Assembly: GCA_944320235.1 (NCBI GenBank) | Contig: CALUGQ010000007.1 | Location: 55,335-119,334, forward strand | From: an uncultured Prevotella sp. | Lineage (GTDB): Bacteria > Bacteroidota > Bacteroidia > Bacteroidales > Bacteroidaceae | Length of the DNA stretch: 64,000 bases | Direction of reading: 5' to 3' | Translations under genes and position numbers: made by a program | Shown: one piece after another, positions 36,801 to 43,968 of the stretch | How the letters are laid out: every line of letters begins with the position of its first letter | Position numbering within the stretch: position 1 is the first letter of the stretch | Notes under the pieces: generated by a model | What the model was told of the DNA's origin: nothing | What the model saw: only the letters and a program-made list of their open reading frames with translations | The model's database searches: none

Positions 36801-37072
36801 ACGGCTCGGCAGTCTACTTCACGCTCGGCGAGCTTACCGGCATAGCCGACAACGTGGTTAACGGCATCAAGATAAGCCGCGAAGGCCAGAGCATCATCCG
36901 CGTTGAGGGCGACGGCATCGAGTCCGTAGAGCTTTACAACGCCGCCGGCGCCCTCGTGGCCGCTGCCAAGGGCAACAGCGTTAACGTTTCTGCCATTCAG
37001 GGCGGCATGTACATCCTCAAGGTCAAGGCCGCCGCAGGCGACAAGACCTACAAGGTAAGCCTCAGCAGGTAA
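33875..37072 (+). CDS. Large secreted protein with beta-propeller-like repeats, FN3 domains and sorting-like C-terminus
   Basis: 1065 residues; signal peptide at 1-19. Residues about 25-370 contain repeats such as VSPNGKWACGTQ, VSDNGVVVGLF, ISADGRYMGG and FTSDGKYALWVG. Each is a turn-rich unit with a (S/N)DG or NG signature, resembling HAF/propeller repeats. FN3-like domains follow (about 375-470, 600-710; YNVYRDGEKV, YNIYRDGESV), with jelly-roll segments between them. The C-terminus (VELYNAAGALV, GGMYILKVKA) is sorting-like. It ends the four-gene secreted cluster; the spacing to the gene before it is 79 bases without a terminator, so the last two genes may share a transcript. Confidence 0.75.
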   Translation: MKKSLFLLGLSLLSLKGNAESGTVILYGKPNQIVTCVSPNGKWACGTQSYGSSYSVAFVWNLESNEITPLGMDTQGYAVSDNGVVVGLFSDPNVSSNGAPQSAAGYWKDGAWHSLGVESEQYQGYTAVGGVGSSISADGRYMGGMIYSTSTGSAVPVVWKDGELHAVLNDGIAGQVQAITNDGTLYGGWGYTSERYDTRQPLLWSADGVTTVLPGSETNPEQTVSDFTSDGKYALWVGEVSDGKNTSTLGIRDIAKGTDVVIPYASDQYWTVVLFDITDSLSAVGYEMDNTTTYPIIYKDGVTQPLETYLVSKGVDFGADGIIAPRSDGAVGLSYNLMQCFGASKDDSTFAIQAASVDQYEIPVIVKLNYNITNPAPAGVKASVMNGLCMAKVTWTAPLANADAVEGYNVYRDGEKVNTDPVSGTAFYDSNVAFGSTYSYTVEAVYAGGVVSARTEAASLAMPATLANAPHSLAARMKGVNDVKLTWAEPQRDLPTLRYYDDADEVSGMGRTYLSFEGAVRFDATDMDAYDGYKITAVNFVPRKAIESWVLNIYSGTELVYTQPISQELQYSRMNTVKLDEPLALPAKGDLYVAIQANVAMTETSSDILGMVYDKATFGYSDLVRVVGEDEWFYSLEEASEAEQGTSYPITFIIGAELTAADGQEAAITGYNIYRDGESVGTAQATEFVDEAVADGDHTYAVEAVYDGGEKSPQALLSFTSALNTAAFKAISNVDVAPGATETQAVFSWTAPLDNDESNIQYCGNTGVGGVTGLKDNGYSYMARVTYLPSMLTSYGGYTVSALRFYPMADAEFTFTVEKDGETIVEGQFVEDFTINRWNTVTLDEPFVIDPNATYTVTLDCFDVTAGQPALAYDGQAAFSGLADIISMDDGETFMTIPDVYQDNATRGNWLIGMVANDGSGDPLPVESYSVRIDGSTVSQSQTATTYTHDFGTGAASTVSHRVNVDAVYSLRGRVDGSAVYFTLGELTGIADNVVNGIKISREGQSIIRVEGDGIESVELYNAAGALVAAAKGNSVNVSAIQGGMYILKVKAAAGDKTYKVSLSR

Positions 37073-37104
37073 CACCCCTCGGGGAGCTACCCGCACGGCA
37101 CAAT

Positions 37105-37147
37105 GTGAAGGCACGCCGGCTTTGCCGGCGCGCCTTCACTTTTTTTT
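37105..37147 (+). terminator. Terminator closing the secreted-protein cluster
   Basis: 16-bp arms (37105-37120, 37124-37139; one mismatch) with a 3-base loop, then eight T. Confidence 0.93.
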
Positions 37148-37265
37148 GTGCCGGCCCGCGCCGCCGTGCCGCCACCGGGGGCTGCGCTTGCCCCGGCGTG
37201 CGCAGGCCGGGCTTCGGCGGTACGCGAGTTCAGGATGAGGATGTGGACTCCCCCTGCCGGGCGGA

Positions 37266-37353
37266 ACGGCCCGTATTGCCTTGCTAAACGGCCTCTTTCG
37301 CAAGGCAAGACGGCCCGTTTCGGCGGCCCGTCCGGCCCGTCTTGCCAAGCCGC
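37266..37353 (+). repeat. 22-bp-period intergenic array D (4 units)
   Basis: Cores start at 37266, 37288, 37310 and 37332, exactly 22 apart (ACGGCCCGT, ACGGCCTCT, ACGGCCCGT, CCGGCCCGT). The variable halves differ from each other. A tail-like CGCCAGGGCGTTACGG follows at about 37360. The rest of the 508-base gap has no gene; 37354-37500 is GC-rich without recognisable structure. Confidence 0.85.
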
Positions 37354-37530
37354 TGTGCGCCAGGGCGTTACGGCCGGTGCCGCCGCCATGCCCCTGGCCA
37401 CCCCCTGCAGCGGGCGCGCGCAGGCCGCGACGCATTGCCGCTGCCCCGCAGCGGCCCGCCCCTGCGGCAAAAAACGCGCCGCCGCAACGCATTTTTCAGC
37501 CAAACGTTGGGCTTTTCGGCTATGATTTCT

Positions 37531-37538
37531 TACCTTTG
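37531..37538 (+). promoter_or_regulatory. -7 box (TACCTTTG) for the tlpA-folP-cdaA operon
   Basis: A perfect TAnnTTTG lies 42 bases before the start codon of the TlpA-like gene. No TTTG is seen at the normal spacing. Confidence 0.6.
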
Positions 37539-37580
37539 TGGCTGCAAGGACAACATTTAGAGAAAGAAAGGATTATCGCG

Positions 37581-38168
37581 ATGAGAAAACTATCACTGCT
37601 GGCCGTGGCTCTGCTCTGCCTCTGCTCATGCACGTTCGGCGCCGAAGAGACGTTCGACACCGGACAGTACGACAGCCAGCTGCTGCAACCCGGGGCCGAG
37701 GCGCCCGACTTTACCATCACCAACGCCCAGTACCCCGGCGGGCTTAAGCTCAGCCAGCTGCGGGGCAGCTACGTCGTGCTCGAGTTCTGGGCGTCGTGGT
37801 GCCCCGACTGCCGCAAGGCCACGCCGGCCATGGTCGGGATGCACAGCGAGTACTCGCCGCGCGGTGTGGAGTTCGTGGGCGTGTCGTTCGACACCGACAG
37901 CGCCGCGTGGCAACGCTACATCGAGTCGAGCGGCATGGACTGGATTCACTACAGCGAGCTGAAGAAGTGGAAGAACGGCACGACGCTCGACGGGCCATAC
38001 CGCGTGAACTGGATTCCCACCGTCTACCTCATCGACCCCGAGGGCAAGATTGCCGCCGGCTCCATCAGCACCGACAAGATAAAAGCCGCGCTGGCCTCGC
38101 TGCAGCTGCCTGAGGCCGCTGACAGCACAGCCACGGCGGCGCAGGAAGAAAGCGAGGCGGGGCTATGA
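37581..38168 (+). CDS. TlpA-like thioredoxin-fold lipoprotein
   Basis: 195 residues from ATG 37581; the frame is open upstream through array sequence but has no family content there. A lipoprotein signal with lipobox LCSC predicts lipidation of C17. The AhpC/TSA-type thioredoxin fold has the active site WASWCPDCRKA (C74, C77) and the cis-Pro WIPTVYLIDPEG. Such periplasmic proteins keep thiols reduced or take part in cytochrome or cell-surface maturation. Its stop overlaps the folP start (ATGA), so translation is coupled. The link to folate is positional only. Confidence 0.88.
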   Translation: MRKLSLLAVALLCLCSCTFGAEETFDTGQYDSQLLQPGAEAPDFTITNAQYPGGLKLSQLRGSYVVLEFWASWCPDCRKATPAMVGMHSEYSPRGVEFVGVSFDTDSAAWQRYIESSGMDWIHYSELKKWKNGTTLDGPYRVNWIPTVYLIDPEGKIAAGSISTDKIKAALASLQLPEAADSTATAAQEESEAGL

Positions 38169-39067
38169 GCTTGATGAACGGCCGCCTTATAAACGTCGGC
38201 GGACGGCTGGTGAGCCTCCGTTGGCCGAAAGTGATGGGCATACTCAACCTGACCCCCGACTCGTTCTACGCCGCAAGCCGCATGCAGACGGAGCATGAGA
38301 TAGCCCGGCGGGCCAACCAGATAGTGGCCGAGGGCGGCTCGATGATAGACGTCGGGGCCTTCTCCACCCGCCCGGGGGCAGCCCCCGTCAGCGAGGAAGA
38401 GGAGACGGAGCGGCTGCGCCGTGGCCTGGCCATAGTGCGCCGCGAGCAGCCCGGCGCAGTGCTGAGCGTCGACACGTTCCGCCCCGACGTGGCCCGCATG
38501 GCCGTGGAGGAGTATGGCGTGGCGATGATTAACGACGTGTCGGGCGGCAACCCCGAGGGAGCGTTCGGCGGCACGGAGCTGCGTGAGGGCGCATACCGCA
38601 CGCCGGGCGAGGGCGACGTGCCGCCCATCTTCGCCATGGCGGCGCGTCTCGGCGTGCCGTACATACTGATGTCGTCGCGCCCCAGCCTGATGAGCATCCT
38701 GCAGGAGTGCTCCGCCAAGGTGCAGCTGCTCCACTCGCTCGGCGTGAAGGACATCATCCTCGACCCCGGCTTCGGCTTCGGCAAGACGCTCGAAGAGAAC
38801 TATGCCATAATGCACGGGCTTGAACAGCTCGGCGCCCTCGGCCTGCCGGTGCTCGTGGGCGTGTCGCGCAAGTCGATGGTGACGCGCCTGCTCGGCTGCA
38901 CCGCCGGCGAGGCCCTGGCCGGGACGACCGCGCTCCACGCCATAGCCCTGATGAAGGGAGCCGCCATACTGCGCGTGCACGACGTGAAGGAGGCCGCCGA
39001 CTGCGTGAAGCTGGCGGAAGCGCTCACAGCAAACAGCAAAAACCTCAAACCAAAACCGACAGCCTAA
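38165..39067 (+). CDS. folP: Dihydropteroate synthase
   Basis: A 300-residue cytosolic enzyme that joins 4-aminobenzoate to the pterin diphosphate in folate synthesis; it is the sulfonamide target. The motifs VMGILNLTPDSFY (about 23-35), IDVGAFSTRPGA (diphosphate loop), DPGFGFGKT (pterin site) and VGVSRKSMV (catalytic Lys loop) are present. The segment usually read as MHMRG appears as LMSSRPSL, which I find unusual but cannot score. The gene overlaps the TlpA-like gene by 4 bases and shares one base with cdaA (TAATG). The folP-cdaA order is common in Bacteroidota. Confidence 0.94.
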   Translation: MSLMNGRLINVGGRLVSLRWPKVMGILNLTPDSFYAASRMQTEHEIARRANQIVAEGGSMIDVGAFSTRPGAAPVSEEEETERLRRGLAIVRREQPGAVLSVDTFRPDVARMAVEEYGVAMINDVSGGNPEGAFGGTELREGAYRTPGEGDVPPIFAMAARLGVPYILMSSRPSLMSILQECSAKVQLLHSLGVKDIILDPGFGFGKTLEENYAIMHGLEQLGALGLPVLVGVSRKSMVTRLLGCTAGEALAGTTALHAIALMKGAAILRVHDVKEAADCVKLAEALTANSKNLKPKPTA

Positions 39068-39858
39068 TGTTTTTCAGTTTCGGAATAAAGGATGTGATAG
39101 ACATCTTCCTCGTGGCCCTGATGCTGTACTACCTGTACCGGCTGATGAAGGACTCACGCTCGCTCAACGTGTTCATAGGCATCATGGTGTTCGTGCTGCT
39201 GTGGATCTTCGTCTCGCAGATACTGGAGATGCGCCTGCTCGGCTCCATCATGGACAAGCTGGTGAGCGTCGGCGTGATAGGGCTCATCATCCTGTTCCAG
39301 GAGGACATACGCAAGTTCCTCTACAACCTCGGCGCCCACCAGCGCATGAGGCTGCTGCTGCGCTTCTTCTCGGCCGACCGCGCGGCCTCCAAGGAGAAGG
39401 ACAAGGAGACCATAGTGCCGATAGTGCTGGCCTGCATGGGCATGAGCAAGCGCAAGGTGGGCGCGCTCATAGTGATAGAGCGCACCGCGCCGCTCGACGA
39501 CGTGGCCGCCACCGGCGACATCATCGACGCCAACATCAACCAGCGGCTCATCGAGAACATATTCTTCAAGAACTCACCACTGCACGACGGGGCCATGGTC
39601 ATATCGAAGAAGCGCATCAAGGCAGCCGGATGCATACTGCCCGTGTCGCACAACCTCGACATACCCAAGGAACTGGGCCTGCGACACCGAGCCGCCCTGG
39701 GCATATCGCAGCAGTGCGACTGCATAGCCATCGTCGTGTCCGAGGAGACGGGCGGCATATCCATAGCCAAGGACGGGGCGTTCCAGCTGCGCCTCTCGGC
39801 CGAGAAACTGGAGAGCATACTCACCACTGAGCTTGACCCACAGCGCACCGGCCGCTGA
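39067..39858 (+). CDS. cdaA: Diadenylate cyclase CdaA (c-di-AMP synthase)
   Basis: 263 residues: three N-terminal transmembrane helices (about 12-75), then the DAC domain. Catalytic D174-G175-A176 (LHDGAMV) and R206-H207-R208 (LRHRAAL) are intact. It condenses two ATP into c-di-AMP at the inner membrane, a second messenger for osmotic and cell-wall balance. The start overlaps the folP stop by one base. A four-helix membrane protein follows 63 bases later. No CdaR-type regulator is adjacent, unlike in Firmicutes. Confidence 0.95.
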   Translation: MFFSFGIKDVIDIFLVALMLYYLYRLMKDSRSLNVFIGIMVFVLLWIFVSQILEMRLLGSIMDKLVSVGVIGLIILFQEDIRKFLYNLGAHQRMRLLLRFFSADRAASKEKDKETIVPIVLACMGMSKRKVGALIVIERTAPLDDVAATGDIIDANINQRLIENIFFKNSPLHDGAMVISKKRIKAAGCILPVSHNLDIPKELGLRHRAALGISQQCDCIAIVVSEETGGISIAKDGAFQLRLSAEKLESILTTELDPQRTGR

Positions 39859-39921
39859 CAATGGCCGCACCACTTGCCGGAATCACTTACACAACATCAC
39901 AGAAACAACAACGAAACAGAC

Positions 39922-40344
39922 ATGGGAGGATGGATATCACTTCTGCTTTGGCTCGCCGTGGCCGCACTGCTGCTCGGCGGCTGGTTCTATAACATGGGGC
40001 AATACCGCGAGGCCACCAAGGAGGTGCTGGTCGTGGTCGGCTCGTGCGCCGCCTCGATGTGGCTGCTGGCGCGCTTCAACCCCGGCCTGTGGCCGCCGCT
40101 CGCCGCCGGCGCAGTGGCCGTGGGAGCCGCGCTGGCGCTGCTCTTCACGCCGCTGGGGCGCGCCGTGCCGCGCTATGCGGCCATGGGAGCCTCGGTGGTA
40201 GGCACGCTCGGGCTGCTCTACGTGCTCGACAAGTTCACGCCGCTGCCTGACGCCGCCGCCTACGCTGTGGGCGCGGCGCTCTTCCTTGCCCTCTACGCGG
40301 CCACCATATACATATACGCTCGCAGGGCTGCCCGGCGCGACTGA
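39922..40344 (+). CDS. Small polytopic membrane protein, unknown function
   Basis: 140 residues from ATG 39922 (MGGWISLLLW). About five hydrophobic segments make it an integral membrane protein; the last residues (ARRAARRD) are basic. I recognise no domain. It lies 63 bases after cdaA on the same strand and before a convergent terminator, so it probably belongs to the folP-cdaA operon. A role linked to CdaA is conceivable but unsupported. Confidence 0.7.
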   Translation: MGGWISLLLWLAVAALLLGGWFYNMGQYREATKEVLVVVGSCAASMWLLARFNPGLWPPLAAGAVAVGAALALLFTPLGRAVPRYAAMGASVVGTLGLLYVLDKFTPLPDAAAYAVGAALFLALYAATIYIYARRAARRD

Positions 40345-40454
40345 CGCAGCGGGCGCCGCCAGGCGCTGCCGGAGCCCGGTGCACAGCGCCATTGGCGACT
40401 GGATTGCGCCGGTAACGCACGGGCTTGCGCACCCGGTCACGCATGGAAACGGAG

Positions 40455-40485
40455 CGGCCCGGCGGAGATTCCCTCCGCCGGGCCG
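40455..40485. terminator. Convergent terminator between the membrane protein gene and ackA
   Basis: Perfect 13-bp GC-rich arms (40455-40467, 40473-40485) with a 5-base loop, midway between two converging genes. Confidence 0.8.
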
Positions 40486-40510
40486 CCTTGTTGTGGCGCA
40501 ATGATGCCGC

Positions 40511-41704
40511 TTAGAGCAGGTTCATCGTGTCGGTGGCTATCATCAGCTCCTCGTCGGTGGGTATTACCACTACCTTGACCTTCGAGTCGGGAGCGGAGAT
40601 TACGGCCTCTTCGCCGTGTACCTTGAGGTTCAGCTCCTTGTCGAGCTTCACTCCCATCCACTCCAGGCCCTCGCAGGCACCGGCGCGCATGCCGCTCTGG
40701 TTCTCGCCAACGCCTGCGGTGAACACTATTATGTCCACCCCGCCCATGGCGGCGGCGTAGGCCCCGATGTACTTCTTGATGCGGTAGTTGTACATGTTCT
40801 GCGCCAGTATGGCCCTGGGGTTGCCTGCTTTCTCGGCGGCCTCTATCTCGCGCATGTCAGACGATATGCCGGTGATGCCGAGCACGCCGCTCTTCTTGTT
40901 GAGCAGGTTGGATATGCCGTCGGCGTCGAGGCCCAGTTTCTTCTCTATGAACGACACTGCGCCGCCGTCAATGTCGCCGCTGCGCGTGCCCATCATGACG
41001 CCCTCGAGCGGCGTGAGGCCCATGGATGTGTCCATGCACTTGCCGTGCTTCACTGCGGCCACGCTGCCGCCGTTGCCTATGTGGCAGGTGATGACGCGCT
41101 GCTCCTCGGCCTTCACGCCGAGGAAGTCGCACACGCGCTGCGACACGTAGCGGTGGCTCGTGCCGTGGAAGCCGTAGCGGCGTATGCCGTACTTCTCGTA
41201 AAGCTCGTATGGTATGGCGTACATGTAGGCGTAGTCGGGCATGGTCTGGTGGAAGGCGGTGTCGAACACGCCGACCTGCGGCAGGCCTGGCATCAGCTCC
41301 TGCACGGCGCGCACGCCCTTGAGGTTGGCCGGGTTGTGGAGCGGCGCGAGGTCGCTGCACTCCTCGAACGCCTTGAGCACCTCGTCGGTGAGCAGCACGC
41401 TCTTGTTGAACTTCTCGCCTCCGTGCACCATGCGGTGGCCTACTGCGTCGATTTCGCTGAGTTCTTTGATTACGCCTATCTCGGGGTCGGTGAGCAGGCT
41501 GAAGATGAATTTCACTCCCTCGGTGTGCTCGGGGATGTCGTGCATGATTTGCTTCTTGGTGCCGTCGGGCATCTTCACTTTCACGAATGCGCCGTCGAGG
41601 CCGACGCGCTCTGCGCCGCCTGAGGTCATCACCGTCTTGTCGTCCATGTTGTAGAGGGCGTACTTGATTGACGATGAGCCGCAGTTTAAAACTAATATCT
41701 TCAT
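40511..41704 (-). CDS. ackA: Acetate kinase
   Basis: A 397-residue cytosolic enzyme converting acetyl phosphate and ADP to acetate and ATP. It begins MKILVLNCGSSSIKYALY (acetokinase signature 1). HRMVHGGEKF, FDTAFHQTMP, YGFHGTSHRYVS (signature 2) and TAGVGENQ follow. It works with pta, the next minus-strand gene upstream. The pta-ackA pair is usually adjacent, but here 525 bases intervene, holding a broken four-helix-bundle gene and AT-rich repeats. A separate promoter for ackA is not obvious. Confidence 0.97.
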   Translation of the reverse strand: MKILVLNCGSSSIKYALYNMDDKTVMTSGGAERVGLDGAFVKVKMPDGTKKQIMHDIPEHTEGVKFIFSLLTDPEIGVIKELSEIDAVGHRMVHGGEKFNKSVLLTDEVLKAFEECSDLAPLHNPANLKGVRAVQELMPGLPQVGVFDTAFHQTMPDYAYMYAIPYELYEKYGIRRYGFHGTSHRYVSQRVCDFLGVKAEEQRVITCHIGNGGSVAAVKHGKCMDTSMGLTPLEGVMMGTRSGDIDGGAVSFIEKKLGLDADGISNLLNKKSGVLGITGISSDMREIEAAEKAGNPRAILAQNMYNYRIKKYIGAYAAAMGGVDIIVFTAGVGENQSGMRAGACEGLEWMGVKLDKELNLKVHGEEAVISAPDSKVKVVVIPTDEELMIATDTMNLL

Positions 41705-41767
41705 AATTTTGAGTTTTGAGTTTTGAATTTTGAATTGTCGGGCTTTGCCCGATGCATAATTATTTAT
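41705..41767. repeat. AT-rich repeat with hairpin before ackA
   Basis: Runs of GAGTTTTGAATTTTGAATT are followed by TCGGGCTTTGCCCGA, an 18-base-class hairpin with TTT loop. It resembles the repeats at 20136 and 42170. Read inward, it mirrors the copy at 42170. Confidence 0.75.
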
Positions 41768-42153
41768 TTAAGAATTGCGTTGCAGGGAGGTTGCGATTTG
41801 GTTGTTGCGCGCAGACTTGGTTATCGTGACAAGCAGTTTTTTTAGCTCCACGCAGTCTTTGCGGATTGAGTCATACTGCTCTCTGGTAAGACACTGGGTA
41901 TTGAAAAGCAAATCAATCCAATATATCGACTCATTGCTTTCCTTCAATGCGATATATAGCTTGGCAACAAAGTCGTTGCGACTTATTGCGCACTGGGCCT
42001 CAGCCACATTGGCCCCTATGCTCGTTCCGCTGCGGAACAACTGGTCGGCTATTCTGTATTCCTTTTCTCTTCAGTAAGGAAACGGCACAAATTGACAATC
42101 CTGACGGAAAAGTTCATGCATTTACCTTCCAAGATGTCGCCAAAATCACTCAT
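41768..42153 (-). pseudogene. Four-helix bundle protein (23S rRNA intervening-sequence family), broken by a one-base frameshift
   Basis: From ATG 42153 the frame reads MSDFGDILEGKCMNF, continues to FLTEEKR and then hits TAG. In the next frame the expected continuation EYRIADQLFRSGTSIGANVAEAQCA runs to 41768. The break lies in a run of four A on the minus strand (42063-42066), where five would restore a 128-residue protein with the conserved RSGTSIGANVAEA core. The family is known as intervening-sequence (IVP) proteins: small, four-helix, unknown function, often in variable positions. The gene sits between pta and ackA and is flanked by AT-rich repeats. A sequencing error in the homopolymer is possible. 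Confidence 0.85.
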
Positions 42154-42169
42154 TGTCTCCACTCCCACC

Positions 42170-42240
42170 GGATAATTGCCGCCGCGCAATTCGTAATTGC
42201 TCAATTCCCAATCGCGCAGCGACAATTCCTAATTCAACAT
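42170..42240. repeat. AT-rich repeat downstream of pta
   Basis: Words such as CAATTCGTAATTGCTCAATT, then ATCGCGCAGCGACAATTC and TTCAACATTCCAAACTCC. It is of the same family as 20136 and 41705 but in inverted orientation relative to 41705. It overlaps the last codons of pta. Confidence 0.7.
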
Positions 42241-43263
42241 TCCAAACTCCAAATTCTTCTTAGCGTCCATGGCCTGGCAGGCGGTGATGGCCACCAGCTT
42301 GTATATGTCGTCCACGGAGCAGCCGCGGCTGAGGTCGTTCACCGGGCGGGCGATGCCCTGCAGGATGGGGCCCAGGGCCACGGCGTCGCCGAGGCGCTGC
42401 ACGAGCTTGTAGGCTATGTTGCCTACCTCGAGGCAGGGGAACACGAGCACGTTGGCGTGGCCGGCTATGGGGCTGCCCGGGGCCTTGTGCTCGCCTACTG
42501 ACGGCACGAGGGCGGCGTCGGCCTGCAGCTCGCCGTCAACCTTGAGGCCGGGGCATAGCTCCTTGGCCTTCTTCGTGGCCTCTACAACCTTGTCTACAAC
42601 CTCGTGGGAGGCGCTGCCCTTGGTCGAGAAGCTCAGCATGGCCACGCGCGGGTCGTCGAAGCCAGCCACGCTCTTGGCCGTCTCGGCGGTGCACACGGCT
42701 ATCTGGGCCAGCTGGTCGGCGTCGGGCATTGGCGTTACGGCCACGTCGCCCACCACGAGCACTCCCTCCTCGCCGTACTGCGGTTGCTTAGTCACGAGCA
42801 GCATGGCGCCGCTCACGCAGGTGATGCCGGGCTTGCACTTGATGATTTGCAGGGCGGGGCGCAGCGTGTCGGCGGTGGTGCTCAGCGCGCCGCTTATCTG
42901 CCCGTCGGCCCCTTCGGTCTTTATTATCATGCAGCCGAGGTAGAGCGGGTTCTTCACCAGCTCGCGGGCCTGCTCGATGGTCATGCCCTTCTTCTTGCGC
43001 AGCTCGGCCAGCAGGGCTGCGTACTCCTCGCTCTTGGGGTTGTTCTCGGGGTCAACGATGGTTGCCTTGCCTATGTTGGCCAGGCCCCACTTCTCGGCCA
43101 GCGAGTTGATTTCGGCGGGGTTGCCTATGAGGATGAGGTCTGCCACGCCGTCGGCCAGCACCCGGTCGGCTGCCTTCAAGGTGCGCTCCTCGGTAGCCTC
43201 GGGGAGCACGATGCGCTGCTTGTTGCTCTTAGCGCGCTCGATGATTTGTTTTACTAAATCCAT
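42229..43263 (-). CDS. pta: Phosphate acetyltransferase
   Basis: 344 residues from ATG 43263 (MDLVKQIIERAKSNKQRIVL), the length of the short, catalytic-domain-only class. It interconverts acetyl-CoA and acetyl phosphate. The conserved stretches LPEATEERTLKAADRV, GALSTTADTLRPALQ, SFSTKGSA and the FPCLEVGNIAYKLVQR segment near the C-terminus place it in the PTA family. The frame extends upstream to 43641 through GC-rich intergenic sequence without family content. It precedes ackA on the same strand, separated by a frameshifted gene and AT-rich repeats. Confidence 0.96.
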   Translation of the reverse strand: MDLVKQIIERAKSNKQRIVLPEATEERTLKAADRVLADGVADLILIGNPAEINSLAEKWGLANIGKATIVDPENNPKSEEYAALLAELRKKKGMTIEQARELVKNPLYLGCMIIKTEGADGQISGALSTTADTLRPALQIIKCKPGITCVSGAMLLVTKQPQYGEEGVLVVGDVAVTPMPDADQLAQIAVCTAETAKSVAGFDDPRVAMLSFSTKGSASHEVVDKVVEATKKAKELCPGLKVDGELQADAALVPSVGEHKAPGSPIAGHANVLVFPCLEVGNIAYKLVQRLGDAVALGPILQGIARPVNDLSRGCSVDDIYKLVAITACQAMDAKKNLEFGMLN

Positions 43264-43306
43264 AACGGTTAATTTAAGATATGTTTGAGTTGTAATTTCT
43301 GCTTTG

Positions 43307-43314
43307 CAAAAGTA
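43307..43314 (-). promoter_or_regulatory. -7 box (TACTTTTG) for pta
   Basis: The complement of 43307-43314 reads TACTTTTG, 44 bases before the start codon. No -33 box is seen at the expected distance. Confidence 0.5.
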
Positions 43315-43482
43315 AGAAAAATAATCGTAAACGGCCCATGTTTTGGCGGCATATTTTCCGCAAACGGTTGCGGCGGCGCACATATCGGCGTGTATGTGCG
43401 CAGTGTGCCTGTGCTTGCAGCTGCGCAGCCGGGGGCTGAGGCCGCCTTCACGGGCCGCCGCATGCGCATGGCGGGCAGCGTG

Positions 43483-43570
43483 GCGGCCCGTTTCGCGTTG
43501 CGGTGTGGCCTGTTTCGGCCTCTGGAACGGCCCGTTTCGGCGGGCAAGACGGCCCGTTTTGCAACTCGCT
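43483..43570 (+). repeat. 22-bp-period intergenic array E (4 units)
   Basis: Cores start at 43483, 43505, 43527 and 43549, exactly 22 apart, with CGGCCCGTTTCG, TGGCCTGTTTCG, CGGCCCGTTTCG and CGGCCCGTTTTG. The tail CGCTGGAAACCAGGCTGTTG follows at 43567-43586. The array lies between divergent genes (pta and 43969) and not after a gene end on its own strand. Confidence 0.9.
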
Positions 43571-43647
43571 GGAAACCAGGCTGTTGGCAGGCCGGCCATT
43601 GTGGGCGGGCGTGGACGCATGGGCAGGTAGCCGGTGTACATATATTA

Positions 43648-43823
43648 AGAAGCTGTTTTGATTTTGTCAAAGTTGAACTTGTCCCGGTCGTTTTTAATGC
43701 CTTTGCGGTCATGTCCGTCCGCTTGCTTCGCCACATGGCCCGCCATGCTCCTCCCTTCAAACGGGCATGCATGCCTCGATAATCCAGTTCAAACCGGCTG
43801 TTGGTTAAATCAAGACAGCTTCT
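43648..43823. mobile_element. Candidate MITE-like element, 176 bp with 17-bp terminal inverted repeats
   Basis: The ends AGAAGCTGTTTTGATTT (43648-43664) and AAATCAAGACAGCTTCT (43807-43823) are inverted repeats with one mismatch. Further inward TTGAACT (left) and AGTTCAA (right) continue the symmetry imperfectly. The interior has no convincing gene, although a minus-strand frame runs through it. No target-site duplication is obvious at a glance. This is inference from symmetry only; its transposase family is unknown. Confidence 0.5.
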
Positions 43824-43913
43824 GAAAAAGGCCGGCGGCGGGGTGAAATAACATTTAAACACGTTTGAACCGGCTTTTAACGCCTATGAAACGCATATGC
43901 AACACCGAAAGGC

Positions 43914-43921
43914 TACTTTTG
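43914..43921 (+). promoter_or_regulatory. -7 box (TACTTTTG) for the secreted helical protein gene
   Basis: A TAnnTTTG match 47 bases before the start codon at 43969. No TTTG at the standard spacing. Confidence 0.5.
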
Positions 43922-43968
43922 CAGCGTGAAAATTAAGGAAACGACAGACAATTTAAAACTTAAGAGCT

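Noticed and set aside
43269-43862. 197-residue minus-strand frame through the inverted-repeat element
   Set aside because: It runs from the element through array E; the central part could be a remnant, but no start site or domain supports a gene.
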